The position numbers were made by a program, and so were the translations under genes. This document shows positions 33,965 through 44,913 of a stretch of DNA of 64,000 nt, piece after piece. The notes below the pieces were generated by a model, which saw nothing but the letters and a program-made list of their open reading frames with translations, was not told the origin of the DNA and did no database searches. Each line of letters begins with the position of its first letter. The stretch's first letter is position 1. Source of the DNA: Diabrotica undecimpunctata (Eukaryota; Arthropoda; Insecta; Coleoptera; Chrysomelidae); NCBI RefSeq assembly GCF_040954645.1, contig NC_092803.1:62548484-62612483 (forward strand). The letters are read 5' to 3'.

Positions 33965-34405
33965 TGTTTTTTATAGCTTTTTGTTTGTGTCATTCTCTAT
34001 TTTTAGGAGACTGTATGGAATAAGCCACAAAATATTTATTTATAGGTTTAATTTACTGATTTTTCGATCTCTATATAAAGACATCGTTTTCAAATATACA
34101 AGTGATAGTAATATTTATTTTTCTATGGCTTTTTGCTTGCCGTTCTGTATATTTAGAAATAATGGTGGGAATAAGTAACAATATATTTAATTGAAATGTT
34201 TAATTTACTGACGTTTCGATGTCTATATAAAGAGATCGTTTTCAAATATACAAATGATAGCAATATTTATTTTTCTGTGGCTTTTTGCTTGTGGCATTCC
34301 GTATTTTTAGGGAGAATGTTGGAAATAAGCCACAATACATCTATTTACATGTTTATTTTACTCACGTTTCGATCTCTAGTACAGAGACCGTTTTTAAAGT
34401 TAAAA
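33965..34405. repeat. Tandem array, about three units of 152 bp
   Basis: The segment containing GCTTTTTGCTT occurs at 33,976, 34,128 and 34,280, a constant period of 152 bp. Each unit also has a GTTTCGATCTCTA-like segment, a short palindrome GATCTC/GAGATC around TATATAAA, and TTTTCAAATATACAA. The third unit is followed by a final partial (ACGTTTCGATCTCTAGTACA). On the minus strand each palindrome is followed by GAAAC or GAAAA, as in the Penelope-type motifs elsewhere. Confidence 0.8.
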
Positions 34406-34474
34406 AAAAAAGAAAATAATATAAGAATATATAAATATATAATAATAAACAAATAAAATAAATATAACTTTAAT

Positions 34475-34560
34475 TTATATCTTTGAAAACGGTCTTTGGA
34501 TATAGAGATGGAAACTTCAGTAAAAACCTGCAGATAAATATATTGTGGCCTATTTTGAAC
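34475..34560 (-). repeat. Inverted partial copy of the 152-bp unit
   Basis: TTTGAAAACGGTCTTTGGAT followed by ATAGAGATGGAAAC and TATATTGTGGCC is the reverse complement of the unit's hairpin and following part, so the array ends in an inverted copy about 90 bp after the last direct unit. Confidence 0.65.
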
Positions 34561-34747
34561 AATAATATTTAAACAATATAATATAATTAACGTTGAAATA
34601 AAAGTGAGTGTACGCCACTGGATTTTCATACGTCTTTCCCCACTTCTACGCCTTCAAACGATGACTCACTCTCCCAAATAGTGAAATTAGAGTTTAATAT
34701 ATTTTTATTTCTGAAAAGTACGGTAGACGGAAAAGTTTTGTAACGAA

Positions 34748-34852
34748 CTCGTGAATTAAAATGGCGATTAACAATCTAGAACATTAACGCGCTCGCTTCG
34801 CTCACACGTTAAAATATCTCAATTGTTAATCGCCCTTATTAATACACTTGTT
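34748..34852. repeat. Palindromic repeat (hairpin MITE-like)
   Basis: GGCGATTAACAAT (about 34,762) and ATTGTTAATCGCC (about 34,822) are perfect 13-bp inverted repeats; outside them GTGAATTAA and TTAATACAC extend the arms with mismatches, and inside TTAACG and CGTTAA pair around a CTCGCTTCGCTC core. Total about 105 bp. Confidence 0.7.
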
Positions 34853-34859
34853 GGTTAAA

Positions 34860-35440
34860 TAACTATAAACAGTAAACCTGAATTTAATAATTATTATCAT
34901 GCGTATTATTTGGCAAACAAACTTTTATAAATACCACTTCAAATTTTTTTTTGGGAGTACCATATAAAAATAAATAATATTCAACATATTTATATTAGTA
35001 ATGTTAATAAAACTTTATACTATCTAGTTCTGCAAAACCGACAAAATTTCGTATATTGACATATACATAGGCAGCCAAAAAGAAATAAATGCTAAACACA
35101 TTTCCATTCAAAATAAATAAAATTTTATCTTGAATATTCCGCCAAGAAGTGGTGTTTCTTTCTAGGCGGAAATAGCATTCCTGTCCCCGCAAACCGAAAA
35201 TAATTTCCCACGGTGCAAATTCCAATGTAAACTCTATTTCGCTTTCCAGTGCGGGAACAATGAGGGAACGAAGGTAACAAAAACTGAAAACTGGTTTTAC
35301 CCTGTCAAATAGCACTTTAATTTTGAGCGCAATTATTTCGATTATTTGGCCCATGATAAAATTAAAATAAAATAGACCAGTCCTTCCTTGATCAAGGCAT
35401 AGCCTGGAGCAGATGCAGCATCAAACAAAAAATAAATAAA
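34860..35440. other. Unassigned DNA
   Basis: A 116-codon minus-strand frame at 35,004-35,354 has no recognised motif and I do not call it a gene. The end is an AAAT-rich simple repeat (about 35,410-35,465). Confidence 0.4.
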
Positions 35441-35465
35441 TAAATAAAAATAAAAAATAAAATTT

Positions 35466-36030
35466 AAGAATTTAAAAAACAAGCAGATCTCCCAGAAATT
35501 ATGCCTAAAGAATCTAAAAAATAAACCAATAAAAGAAGAACTAATAGCAGAAATAAAAAAAAATAGAAAAAATAGAGAATATACCTAAAAATATTGTCGA
35601 AAATATAAATAGAATGTAGGCACCTATCAAAGAAACCAAGAAGAAAGAAGTAGTAATACCATCATTGAAATATTTTAAAGAGATGAAACGTAGAAGAAAG
35701 GAATTAATGACAAAGAAAATCTTAATGCTCATGGACTAACATTTAAAATCCAAAAGAAAATTGGTTTACAGAGAAGTGAGCAAAAAATGAAAAACTGCAA
35801 GAAAATAGTAAATTAATTTATGTAGAAAAGTAGACCAACTAAAAGGAAAAAAAAACCAAAGAAACCTCTATCTTTTAGACAAGGATCACTCAATCCTTAA
35901 GGATGAATTAAAGTGACACCACAGGAAATATTAAACTGTGCAAGAACTATATTGAAAACCTCTTTGAAGACAACCAAGGAGAAAACGAAACGATACTTCA
36001 AGACAGCAAAACGGGACTAGATATAACAAC
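35466..36030 (+). pseudogene. Decayed non-LTR element, endonuclease-RT linker
   Basis: A-rich plus-strand sequence with pieces such as KPIKEELIAEIKKNRKN and LNAHGLTFKIQKKIGLQRSE and, near 35,880, DKDHSILKDELK. Lysine-rich composition, the D-K-D-x-x-x-L fragment and the region's layout resemble the linker between endonuclease and RT in RTE-like elements. There is no decisive catalytic motif, and many stops. Confidence 0.4.
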
Positions 36031-36124
36031 AGGGTATAACAACAGATATTTTACTGTGTAATTATATGTGATTTAATTCAATTATAAAGTCGATGCCTAT
36101 TTCACATTTGGATTTCCTGTATTC

Positions 36125-36590
36125 TTCTTCTTCTTATTGCGCAGTCTCCTTTCGTAGGCTGGCGATCCAAATGGCAATTGTAGCTTTGGAAATTGCTGCA
36201 CAAAATATTTCTGTAGATGAGCAGTCAAACCATCTCCTTAGGTCTTTTAGCCACGAGTTCTGGCGTCTTCTATTTTTACTATTTCAGAGTCCATTGTTTA
36301 ACTTTCACAGGCACACAGCAAAACAGAGAAAACGTAACGTAATTCTGAGCTCTAGACCAAGGTCTGACCTTGTAAAAAATGTTCATAAGTGTTTTCCTTG
36401 CTTGTTCAATTCTTGATACGATTTCTTTTTTTTTTGAGTTACACTGGCTGTTGATATTTGCTCCCGAATATTTTATGGAAGTTACCTGTTCTAATATTTG
36501 TCCCTTGATGTACAAATATACGTTTTTTGGTATCTTTGAAAGATACCAACTTAGTTGTTATATTTTTGTATCCACCTAAACTTATTAGTT
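36125..36590 (-). pseudogene. Non-LTR reverse transcriptase C-terminal fragment with deletion
   Basis: Minus-strand frame from 36,515: ILEQVTSIKYSGANINS (the Y-L-G-x-x-I block, with S for L), then IVSRIEQARKTLMNIFYKV, ending CCVPVKVKQWTLK. After a stop the other frame gives RRQNSWLKDLRRWFDCSSTE then AAISKATIAIWIASLRK, the extreme C-terminus of such elements. The 50-120 residues that usually lie between are missing, so an internal deletion has occurred. The 3' end carries a GAA-rich tail at about 36,135-36,125. Confidence 0.7.
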
Positions 36591-37149
36591 TTTAACTGTA
36601 CTTTAAAAAACTGTATGCAAAATTATTTAGATTTTTAGATGCCAATTATTAGATTTTTCTCTTTCTCTGCCTGCCTCATCTTCATCTTCACACCCCTTAT
36701 TATATCTCTCTCCTAAATGTTTTGTCAATGTTACTAATATCTTACTAAAAATAGATACAAATACAATATATTTGCAATTTGGTCGAAGAGAAACCAAAGC
36801 TTTAAACAAAGACATACGATGAGATATCCCGAAGTTCTAAAATGAGATGTTTCTATTTTTCAAATTTTTTTAACGTTTTAGATTATTCCGAAACTTTTAT
36901 ACAAAATATTATGTCTCAGAATAAAGCATAGTCCTGGATTAAACCTTCCAGAAAATAATGAAAAAATCACAAGAGATCATGTAGAGTTATTTTCTGTGCC
37001 CTTACAGTACTGTGGGAAAGACAGCAGCTATGAGTATTATTATCAAATATTTTAATAGTGTATGACTTGTACATACATTACTGCCTCGAGAATAGAATAG
37101 AGCCCGAAAAAGGTTGGTTGTATTGACAAATATTAACTATTGTATTTAA
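36591..37149. other. Unassigned AT-rich DNA
   Basis: No motif or repeat recognised. Confidence 0.4.
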
Positions 37150-38130
37150 AATTTTAATTTACCTCGTAAAGATATGTGTCACACTTGTTTTAAGTGGAAA
37201 TCTGCATTATCTGCGAAAAAGTTTAATATTCATGTAAGTTATAAAAAGCACATTAAAAACAAAAAGGAAGTTAACAAATTTCATAATGATGCAAAGGCTA
37301 ATAAGAGTGTTAATTTTATTAAATACAGTTTAAAGGCAGTAAGGTATTGTCCAAATGTAAACTTAAAAGCTTTGTTTTATAAAAGAAGGTTAGCTGTTTA
37401 CAATCTGACAGTTTATAATGTAAAAAATAATAGCGATCTATGCTATGTATATGTGACATAAGGGAGTGGCAGGGTGAGGCCCAAATGAGGTGTCTTTATT
37501 TCAGGTAATGAGTGACACTTGCGGTGGACAAAACAGAAATGTTAATATTGTTGCTGTTCATTCTATGCAGTCCAAACACTAAATATCCCCGTTTAATACT
37601 ACTATTTTTTGCACCTGACGACTCCATGATGGAATTCGAACGGTACAGGTACAAATAGAGATAAAGAGTAAACATATTGAAATTTTTAACCCAGCCAACT
37701 GGTGGTCACTGGTCAGAATGTCATCAAAGCAACAAAAATATTTAGTACAGGAGATGAGTCAAGAAAATATTTTTGATGCAAAAAATTAGAAAACAAAATT
37801 AATACAAAACATGTAAGTTAACACAAAAGGCAATATTATTAAGTGGTTCAAAATTTCTTGGATTTATTAAAAAAAGAAGTATCGCACATTTAAACACTAA
37901 GGAGAGCCACAAGGACAGGTATCCAAAAAAAATTGCTTGAACTGGGGTATTGCTAGACAGAAGGCATGTTGCCCATAGCCAAAGAAAACTGAATCACCTG
38001 CTAGATCTTTGTGACTGTAGGATAATACCTATGCAGTAACACTTATTTTACAAGTCGTTAAAAGCGTATGAACAACCACCAAGCGAGTGTGTTTGTGATG
38101 AAGATCACGAAAATTGAATTGTAAATTTAT
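37150..38130 (+). pseudogene. DNA-transposon transposase relic, same type as 43.2-44.9 kb
   Basis: The readable frame at 37,174-37,461 gives DMCHTCFKWKSALSAKKF (a C-x-x-C block), then LKALFYKRRLAVYNLTVYNV; further on, with frame changes, SDTCGGQNRNVNIV near 37,510, FERYRYK near 37,640, and YPKKIA then RRHVAHSQRKLNHLLDLCDC near 37,920-38,030 and FYKSLKAYEQ. The 43-kb copy has the same series (F/Y-x-x-R-Q-L-S-M-Y, D-S-A-G-G-Q-N-K-N, the final I-S-K-A-K-x-S-D-L-x-x-L), so both belong to one transposase family with a conserved D-x-x-G-G-Q-N-x-N motif. The superfamily name is uncertain (Sola-like is possible). The whole is interrupted by several stops. Confidence 0.6.
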
Positions 38131-38155
38131 GTTTTATTTAACAAAAAAACACAGG

Positions 38156-38455
38156 GCCTGCGTAGCGCAAGCGGTAGGATGCTTGCCTCGTAAGCAGATG
38201 GTCCGGGGTTCGAATCCCACCGTCGGCAAGAACATCTAGACATTTTAAAAATGTCTATAGGCCCCAGGTCGACTCAGCCTGAATAAAAATGAGTACCTTG
38301 GGTAAAACCAGGGGTAATAATAGACGGTTGAAGCGTAGCACTGGCCATGTTACCTTCCTTGTATACCGTAGGCCCTAGATATAGCAGACTACCCTGCTAT
38401 ACTCCCAAAGCCGCGACAGCGGTATAAAACGGGAGACTATTATTATTACACTTAA
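38156..38455 (+). mobile_element. tRNA-derived SINE with (ATT)n tail
   Basis: The head has an A box TAGCGCAAGCGGTAGG and a B box GGGGTTCGAATCCC about 30 bases apart, and an anticodon-like stem TGCTT/AAGCA. The first and last bases of the head (GCCTGCG, CGTCGGC) partly pair as an acceptor. A body of about 215 bp follows, with CCCCAGGTCGACTCAGCCTG and TGAGTACCTTGGGT, and the element ends in TATTATTATTAC. Transcription by RNA polymerase III from the internal promoter and mobilisation by a non-LTR element are expected. No clear target duplication is visible; the 3' neighbour is a Penelope-like element. Confidence 0.85.
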
Positions 38456-38457
38456 AA

Positions 38458-39310
38458 CTTGGTTTCTAAACCTTCCACAAAATTTATTAAAATATCTTAT
38501 CACTACAGCTGTTTCGGTAGAGTGCCTTTCTCAACTAATATATTTTTGGTATTTGTTTACACTTTATAGTCTTTAACTGAATAGTTTGAGGAGGGAGAAC
38601 TGTTTGCCTTAAGTTGGTCATTTCAAATTATGTCTGTATTTTTCAATCTATTAATTTGCATAGATTTGAATAGATTTAAATAAAGAAAGCTTAACGTCTG
38701 TATTTTGGATGTGAAGAATTCAAAATTCGCCAATAAAAGAATGGTCATGATCTATAAGGTGAAGTGCTCAAATCTTTATATTCTCCTATACGTTTGTTAA
38801 AAGTTTTACCAGTTTGATCGATGTAAGTTTTTTAGCAGTCGCCCCATTTAAGTTTGTATACACCACTGTGTAAGTGCTTTTTATTTTGGCTCTTGTTGTT
38901 TTTAATATTTTTGCCTGTTGTTGTTTGGTCTAGAAGCTGGTGTTATTTCTTTCTTTTTTATGTTTGTCTATTTTTGTTGGTATCTTGCCTGTATATATAA
39001 TCGAGCAGAAGGTACTGAGTTCTCTGGTGGTGGAAATATCAATTTCAGGGCTTTCTTATGTAATTTTTAATTTAAACTTTATTAATTGTTTGTTCGTTGT
39101 ACCCATCGTTGTCTGCTATTTGCTTGATGATATTTAATTCTATCCCAAAGTTGTATTTTGACATCGGAATTTTTATTAATCTATGTAACATTTTTTGGTA
39201 GGCTACCAATTTTATGTTGTGTAAGATGGGATGATGAATTTTGTATACTCATGTCAGTATGGGTAGGTTGATAAAATACGAAGAACCCATGTTTCTTTTT
39301 TTCTTAATTC
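38458..39310 (-). pseudogene. Penelope-like element: RT C-terminus and GIY-YIG
   Basis: Minus-strand reading with several indels. Near 39,270-39,200: HTDMSIQNSSSHPTQHKIG-like (consensus P-T-H-T-D...N-S-x-H-P-x-x-H-K-x-G), the conserved RT/thumb block of Penelope proteins. Near 39,190-39,100: LPKNVT and IKYHQANSRQRW. At 38,870-38,790: VYKLKWGDC, KTYIDQTGKTFNKRIGEYK, the GIY-YIG signature with C-x-x-C remnants. Downstream on this strand (38,545-38,505) lies TTGAGAAAGGCACTCTACCG followed by GAAACAGCTG, a terminal motif typical of these elements. The order RT, GIY-YIG, terminal motif shows a 5'-truncated copy; stops make it inactive. Confidence 0.75.
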
Positions 39311-39323
39311 TGATAATTTTTAA

Positions 39324-41222
39324 CCGTGCGACACTCGCGTTTTTTATTTTCGTTCGAGCGGTCGCGCTGCGGTCCTTAGGTCCGCATGATGAACTATCAG
39401 TTGTTTCGTGAAAATATGTTGCATGTCATACAAAACAATTAAAATAAAACAAATTTTATTAAAAATTAAAATTTTATATAAATTAATTGTATTGATTCAA
39501 CAATTTAGAAAACAAAAACGAATTCTTTAGTATTATAAGTGTTAATCTTCATCCGTTTCGGTTTCGAGGCAGGTAACGCAGGTAACTTTTCTTTGGCAAT
39601 GCTCTAGACATACAAATTTGTTACAGGAACCGCAAATAATTGTCGTTTTTTTGTTCTTGTGAGAACCACACTTGTGGCATTGTCATTTTTCTTCTATTGT
39701 CTATAGTATTATTATCTTGAACGTTCTCTTTGTGTTTTTGTAAAATAGTTTAATTATCACTGGAAAGATTATTCAGTTAAACTCTTTTTTTTTAGATGGG
39801 AGCCCATGAGTTCTAATGCCAAATCGTTGAAGTATTTTCGACGTCTAATCGATTTTTTCGACTCATTATTGGCGTCATAGATAATTTTCGAATTTATACT
39901 GGCAATATCTAAGATTTTAAAAAATAAAGCCAGTGGCCGCCTTCTTGTTATTCTTTGGGTAGTATATGATGAACACATTTGGTCAACAGCCCTTTGGATA
40001 CTATTGTTTTCTAAGATTATTTCCGGTTTGTTAGTTTCAGGATCAATTTTTCCAGAGTCCATTGTTGATAGTAAAACAACTAACTTATTCTTTTTAGGAA
40101 CATAGGACACAATAGTGGTATTATATTGATATCCAAAAAGGGAAGAATCAACTGGTCTACTTGCAGTTTGGAGAAATTCTATCGGTATGTCAGCTTTATT
40201 TTTTCTTAAAGTCCCAATAGTAATAATTCCATTTTCTAGTAACTTTTCCGACAGTGGATATCTTGTATAAAAATTGTCAGTAGTCAGATTTCTATTTGAT
40301 TTTAGTAATGAATCAATTAGTCTCATTACTATGTCAAATAGTTTATTGGACGTCACATATGGTCCAAGTTTTTGTGTGCCGCAGTATAGTTCAAACGTCC
40401 AAGTGTAAAATATTTTGCTGTCAACCATATTTTTCCGGTTTTTTTTTGGCATGTATTGGATAAATCCATAACGTTCTTTCAAGGGATGTAACATTTAATC
40501 TATGGTAATAAATTCTCCAACACAATAGTTTTTTTGGCATTTTTCGACAAATTTACTGTAAATGTCTCTAATGGCGGCAAGTTTGTCTGACGTTTCACGG
40601 TCTCTTCTTGTCCTAAAGTCGTCAAATTGTAGAGACCGTAATAGAAATAAAAACCTTCTATAACTAAAGACGGCTCTAAGTGTCATCATTCCTGTAATGT
40701 CTTTTGCCCATACCTCTAAAACATTAACATGGTTTTCCCTTTTTATAGAAATTTTAAAAAAGTACACAAAAAAGCGCTAGTATTTCATCTCGATTGGTAG
40801 GTTTTCCATCTCTTGGTCTTAAATACTTCATAACTACTTTTTTTCTGAATAAATAAGTTAGTCGATGTAACAATTTCGTCAATCATTTCAAGAGAAATGA
40901 ATTTTAAATATGCTTTCATCTTTGAATATGTCCCTTTGGTATGTATTATTGGCCTAGGTGATATTTTGACAATATTTTTAGAATTGGTTTTAGTACCTGA
41001 TACAAGCTCCTTACTACTCCATATTGTGTTATTATTTTTACCTAAATAAAATCTGTTGTTTTCATCTTCTACCTCATTCGATCTCATGTCCATATCTATC
41101 TCCATAACTTTCCCTTCAAATTTAATTTCAGGTAGCTCGGACTCGTTCTCGTCTTCAATTCGTTCAATTTCAAAATGTATCAACAGCGTGGACTTCTGTT
41201 CCCCGACGCGACTACCACAGGG
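39324..41222 (-). mobile_element. piggyBac element with TTAA ends
   Basis: TTAA lies at 39,320-39,323 and 41,223-41,226. Inside, the ends are CCGTGCGACACTCGCG (left) and, inverted, CCCTGTGGTAGTCGCG (right), an imperfect inverted pair beginning CC as in piggyBac. Near the left end a GC-rich palindrome GCGGTCCTTAGGTCCGC (39,369-39,385) is a likely subterminal repeat. The 1,899-bp interval holds the transposase pseudogene and little else. The right end is only about 40 bp from the ORF start, so a 5' part may be deleted and the right boundary is less certain than the left. Confidence 0.6.
39542..41183 (-). pseudogene. piggyBac transposase, three frames
   Basis: Frame 1 (41,183-40,785): acidic N-terminus, then YSKMKAYLKFISLEMIDEIV. 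Frame 2 (40,767-40,495): AKDITGMMTLRAVFSYRRFL, LLRSLQFDDFRTR, IYSKFVEKCQKNY, EFITID. An in-frame TAA then replaces the E of the conserved I-D-E-M-L active-site motif (ID-stop-MLHPLKERYGFIQY). Frame 3 (40,494-39,769): MPKKNRKNMVDSK, LTTDNFYTRYPLSEKL (D of the second catalytic block), GTLRKNKADIP, and the C-terminal RRRPLALFFKILDIASINS, IIYDAN. After a further frame change, KCQCHKCGSHKN ... CNKFVCLEHCQRKVTC ends at 39,542, the cysteine-rich zinc domain. The D-T-x-x-x-T (D)-type third residue lies in the VLLSTMDSG block. Close to full length but disabled by one nonsense codon and two indels. Confidence 0.9.
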
Positions 41223-41226
41223 TTAA

Positions 41227-43085
41227 ATCTAAAAAATTTAAGGATTGATTTTATTCTGTGTCTATTGTCAGTGAATTAATATAAGATAAAAATTGGTAAA
41301 GTTATCTGTTAGTTTCTGAAAACATACCAATACATCGTCTACGGATCTTCACCAATATAAAAACTGTTTGACTACTGAATGTTTTATCTTTATCCCTAGA
41401 TGTAGATAAAAATATCTGATAGTAATGGGTAATTCTCTAAGCCCAAGTTTTCAGTAGTTTATTGTTATATTAAATGAATCTATCACTTATGTTTTATTGG
41501 TTTTATCCCTTAATTAATAATATTTTATTGGTTTTTTTTTCATTACCGACGTAACTAGTAATTAATAATAATGAGTCCTTAACACAAGTACTATAAAATA
41601 AATAATTTTTAGGAACACAGAAACGTTAGAGCATCTAATTAATTAAATAAATTTATTGAATTCCCATAGTAACAAATAATATGTTGCTCCAGAAACTAAA
41701 AGAATAGTATAAAGGGCATTTAAAATGATTAATAATGTTGCATAAATACAATTAAAATGAAAGAAAATATAGAGAAATATAGTTTCAAAAACTTCAGGCC
41801 AAGTTTGCTCGTTATCTGAAAAATTAGTAACAAAGAAGTTACGTTTTTGCGATCTTAAGCATTCGAAATGTTCTTTTTCATTTTAATTGCAACTCAAATA
41901 CCTACTAAGCCTAAAACTTTCAGTTTGTACTTAATAAAGAGCCATATTTCAGTCTATGTAATATCGTATAACTAAATAAACTTTTAACCCACATAGGTAT
42001 ATAAATAAAAAGAAAAGGTTTTGAAAATATCGTATTATAAAAGACGAGAAACACTCGCTAAAAAGAACGAAACACATAGGCACAGCGAATAAAAACAATA
42101 TAATGTTTTCATTTTCTGGAAGTAATTTAGGCAGCTCCTACCATAACATGTTTTAATATTTTTCCAGAAAATTATATTTCGGTAAAATTTTCCAACGACG
42201 CTTCAATAATCCTCGCAATAGCATCAAAACAGCGCGTCAAATTAGAACCGAATTTTACCTTTAATAATATTTTCATCTCCATTACGGGGCGGCGAATTCG
42301 TAGCAACTTTTAATAAGGTAGGACCAAAAATGATTTGTAGATCAACATTAATGGAAAAAGCTCCTCTATAATGGCTTTTGTAACTTATGGCCAGCTCTGC
42401 ATTGTCCTACTCGAGGATTATTTACTTAGTGTAAAACATCTCTAATATACTGCAGATTGCTATCAGCCTATTACTTTTCTGTGCTCCGTGATTTGAGCAG
42501 AAACGACAGAGGCGGCGAAGTGGTAACATGCTGAGTGCAAAGAAATGCTATTTTGAGTTAATTTAAATTTGTTTAATATTTGTACTTGAAAAACATTAGA
42601 AATGACAAAATAAATGTATGGATAAACGCAGTTTAAAAATGAAGACTACAGGGAAAAAACCAAACATGTCATTTTTTTTCAAATTTCAGATTTCTATTCT
42701 ATCTTTTAGAACACGCGGAGAAGCACATTTTAGAGTTATCGTACAGGGCAAAATGTAGTCTTGTCATGAGTAATAACACTTCAAAGTTTCCATGCTTTCC
42801 AAAGCTTTGTCCATGCGTCCAGTGAAAGAACCATATAAGTTTCACGGTAGATAGCGTTGGATCAATTTAAAAATTATTATTAAACAATGTGTGTTTCAAC
42901 AATAGAAAGTTTTTTTCTAAGAACAAACATTTGTGAATATCAAAGATAATTATTTTCCCAAATGATCAAATGTTCAACAAGACATTTATGCATTGATATA
43001 ACATAACATAATAGAAAGACTCGTTTTGTTTCTTGTAAAAATATAAACAGACAGGTTGAAAAAGTTCGCATTTCTTAAACGGTTA
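41227..43085. other. Unassigned AT-rich DNA
   Basis: No ORF above background and no recognisable terminal repeats. Confidence 0.45.
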
Positions 43086-43189
43086 TTTCTTCTCTCTAAC
43101 ACGAGGCAATATGCGATCAACGTATCCACACCATTTGAACCGTGTGTTTGTGCTTTTGACCCTTTGTAGTGACTAACATTAAAACGAAT

Positions 43190-44913
43190 TATGTCGAGTT
43201 CTCACTCAGAGAATGAAGAAGTTGCAAGGCTGCTGTCAAAAAAAAAGGAAGAAAACCGGGCGGATAAGTAAAGTGAGTAAAAAACTGAAGTTATCAACTC
43301 ATGAGGCTGGAGAATCTTGCCACTGTTTACGATATAAGTGCTTCGATGTGGTAAGTGAAGAACAAAGAAAGAAAATCCTTCAGTCTTTGCTGGATTGATC
43401 ACAGTACTTCCTGTAAGGCAAAGGAGACCACGCACAGATGAAAATACTGCTCGTTTTCATACTGCTAGTTTTGCTTATCGCGTTCGTGTTAACGGACAGG
43501 ACATCCCAGTTTGTTTGAAAGCATTTTGTTCATTACATGAAATAACAAAAAACAAACTAACGTATATCAAACAATCCCTTACAGAAACTGGAGAAGCCCC
43601 AATAGATGGTAGGGGAAAGCATAGTTCCGGACAAAAGAAGTTGCCAGATGCCACAAAACAATTGATACGGGATCACATCGGAAGTTTCAAGTGTCGACAA
43701 AGCCATTATAGTATTAAAAAATCGAAAAGAATTTACCTGCCTGCAGAACTGAATGTAAAAAAATGTATTCTCTATTTCAAGAAAAAAATCCAAATGTTCA
43801 TGTATCGTACGAAACGTACAGGTGTATTATTGTACAGGAGTTTAACATATCTTTCGGGTATCCGTGCACCGATACCGTCTGCAATATGCGACGAATTCCA
43901 GGCACAGCTGAAGTCTGTAACGGACGCGGATAAAATAAAACAGTTAACCACATTGAACCAACTTCATAAACAAAATGCTGAGGCATTCTATTCACGAAAA
44001 AGAGAAGCAAGAAGAACCGGCAGAGAAACACAAAAAATGGAAGCAATTTGTATTAATTTGGAAACAATGTATCAATCCCAAATATTGCGACAAACGACGT
44101 ACACTATAAGCGCCAGCTATCAATGTACACTTTTAATGTTCACGTCTTGTCGTCTGGTCAATCAATTTTTTACTCTTACCACGAGGGAATTGCCAAAAAA
44201 GGTTCCAATGAGGTGACATCGTTTTTTTTTACATTTTATTAATAAATTTTTGAATGATGAGGTTGAGGAGTTCAAAAATTTTTGTGACTCAGCTGGAGGA
44301 CAAAACAAAAATTTTACAATATTCCGATTCTATTATATCAACATTATATCATAAACAACAAAATCCATGGGCTTCGTGAAATAAAAATTACATACCCACC
44401 ATACTTACAGTGTGACAAGAATGTTGGACTGTGGAATCTAAAAACGCCTTTTGAAGTACCAAGAGAGTTTAGAGACATGATCAAGACATCCCGCATAAAG
44501 CCGTCTCCATTCATCGTCTTGAAACTAACACGAAAAATAGTTTTGGACTGGAAATTATTTTTGTACAAGAAGTATGTTCCAAAATGCCTTTTCAAAACTC
44601 AGGTTTTGAAAGAGGTTGTTGCCATATCAGAGCACAGTCGACTCATAAATCATCGTTCTTCTTACAATGGACCATTCTTGTCAAGCATCTTAAAGAAACG
44701 AATGACCTCAACAACTACGGAGTTGAAGAATGGACAATTTGAATTAACATTACCAGCCGTCTCAGGTAAGGTATAGGGTATCACAAGAAATTATAATATT
44801 ATTCCCTGTATGTTGTTTCAGGACCCCTCGCAATTTCAAAAGCCAAGCACAGCGATTTAATGAGCCTTATGAGATTCTGTGGTCCTGCAGCTGTGGACTT
44901 TTTCCCCGTCTAA
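43190..44913 (+). pseudogene. Transposase of unassigned superfamily with intron
   Basis: Starts MSSSHSENEEVARLLS (43,190). Several indels and stops follow. Readable blocks: KCFDVVSEEQRKKILQS, the long frame at 43,395-44,080 with RVNGQDIPVCLKAFCSLHEI, IDGRGKHSSGQKKLPDATKQ, DHIGSFKCRQSHYSIKKSKR and FEQ-like spacer TLNQLHKQNAEAFYSRKREA; after a frameshift near 44,085, DVHYKRQLSMYTFNVHVLSS, YHEGIAKKGSNEVTSF, then NFCDSAGGQNKNF (a candidate catalytic D, also seen in the 37-kb relic). From 44,477: GLWNLKTPFEVPREFRDMIK, FKTQVLKEVVAISEHS, YNGPFLSSILKK. The end is completed across a 56-bp intron (44,766-44,821) to GPLAISKAKHSDLMSLMRFC and a stop. Order and motifs match an insect transposase family that may be Sola-like; I cannot name it firmly. 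Confidence 0.65.
44766..44821 (+). other. Spliceosomal intron in transposase
   Basis: GTAAGG ... TTGTTTCAG, 56 bp. Removing it joins ACCAGCCGTCTCAG to GACCCCTCGC in frame (A-V-S-G-P-L-A-I-S-K), continuing to the expected family ending. Retaining it gives a stop three codons in. Length, donor and acceptor suit short insect introns. Confidence 0.75.

Noticed and set aside
35004..35354. 116-codon minus-strand ORF
   Set aside because: No motif, no relatives in the window, and length possible by chance in this context.
38156..38230. Functional tRNA gene
   Set aside because: A and B boxes are good but the acceptor stem has mismatches, and the sequence continues into a SINE body and ATT tail.
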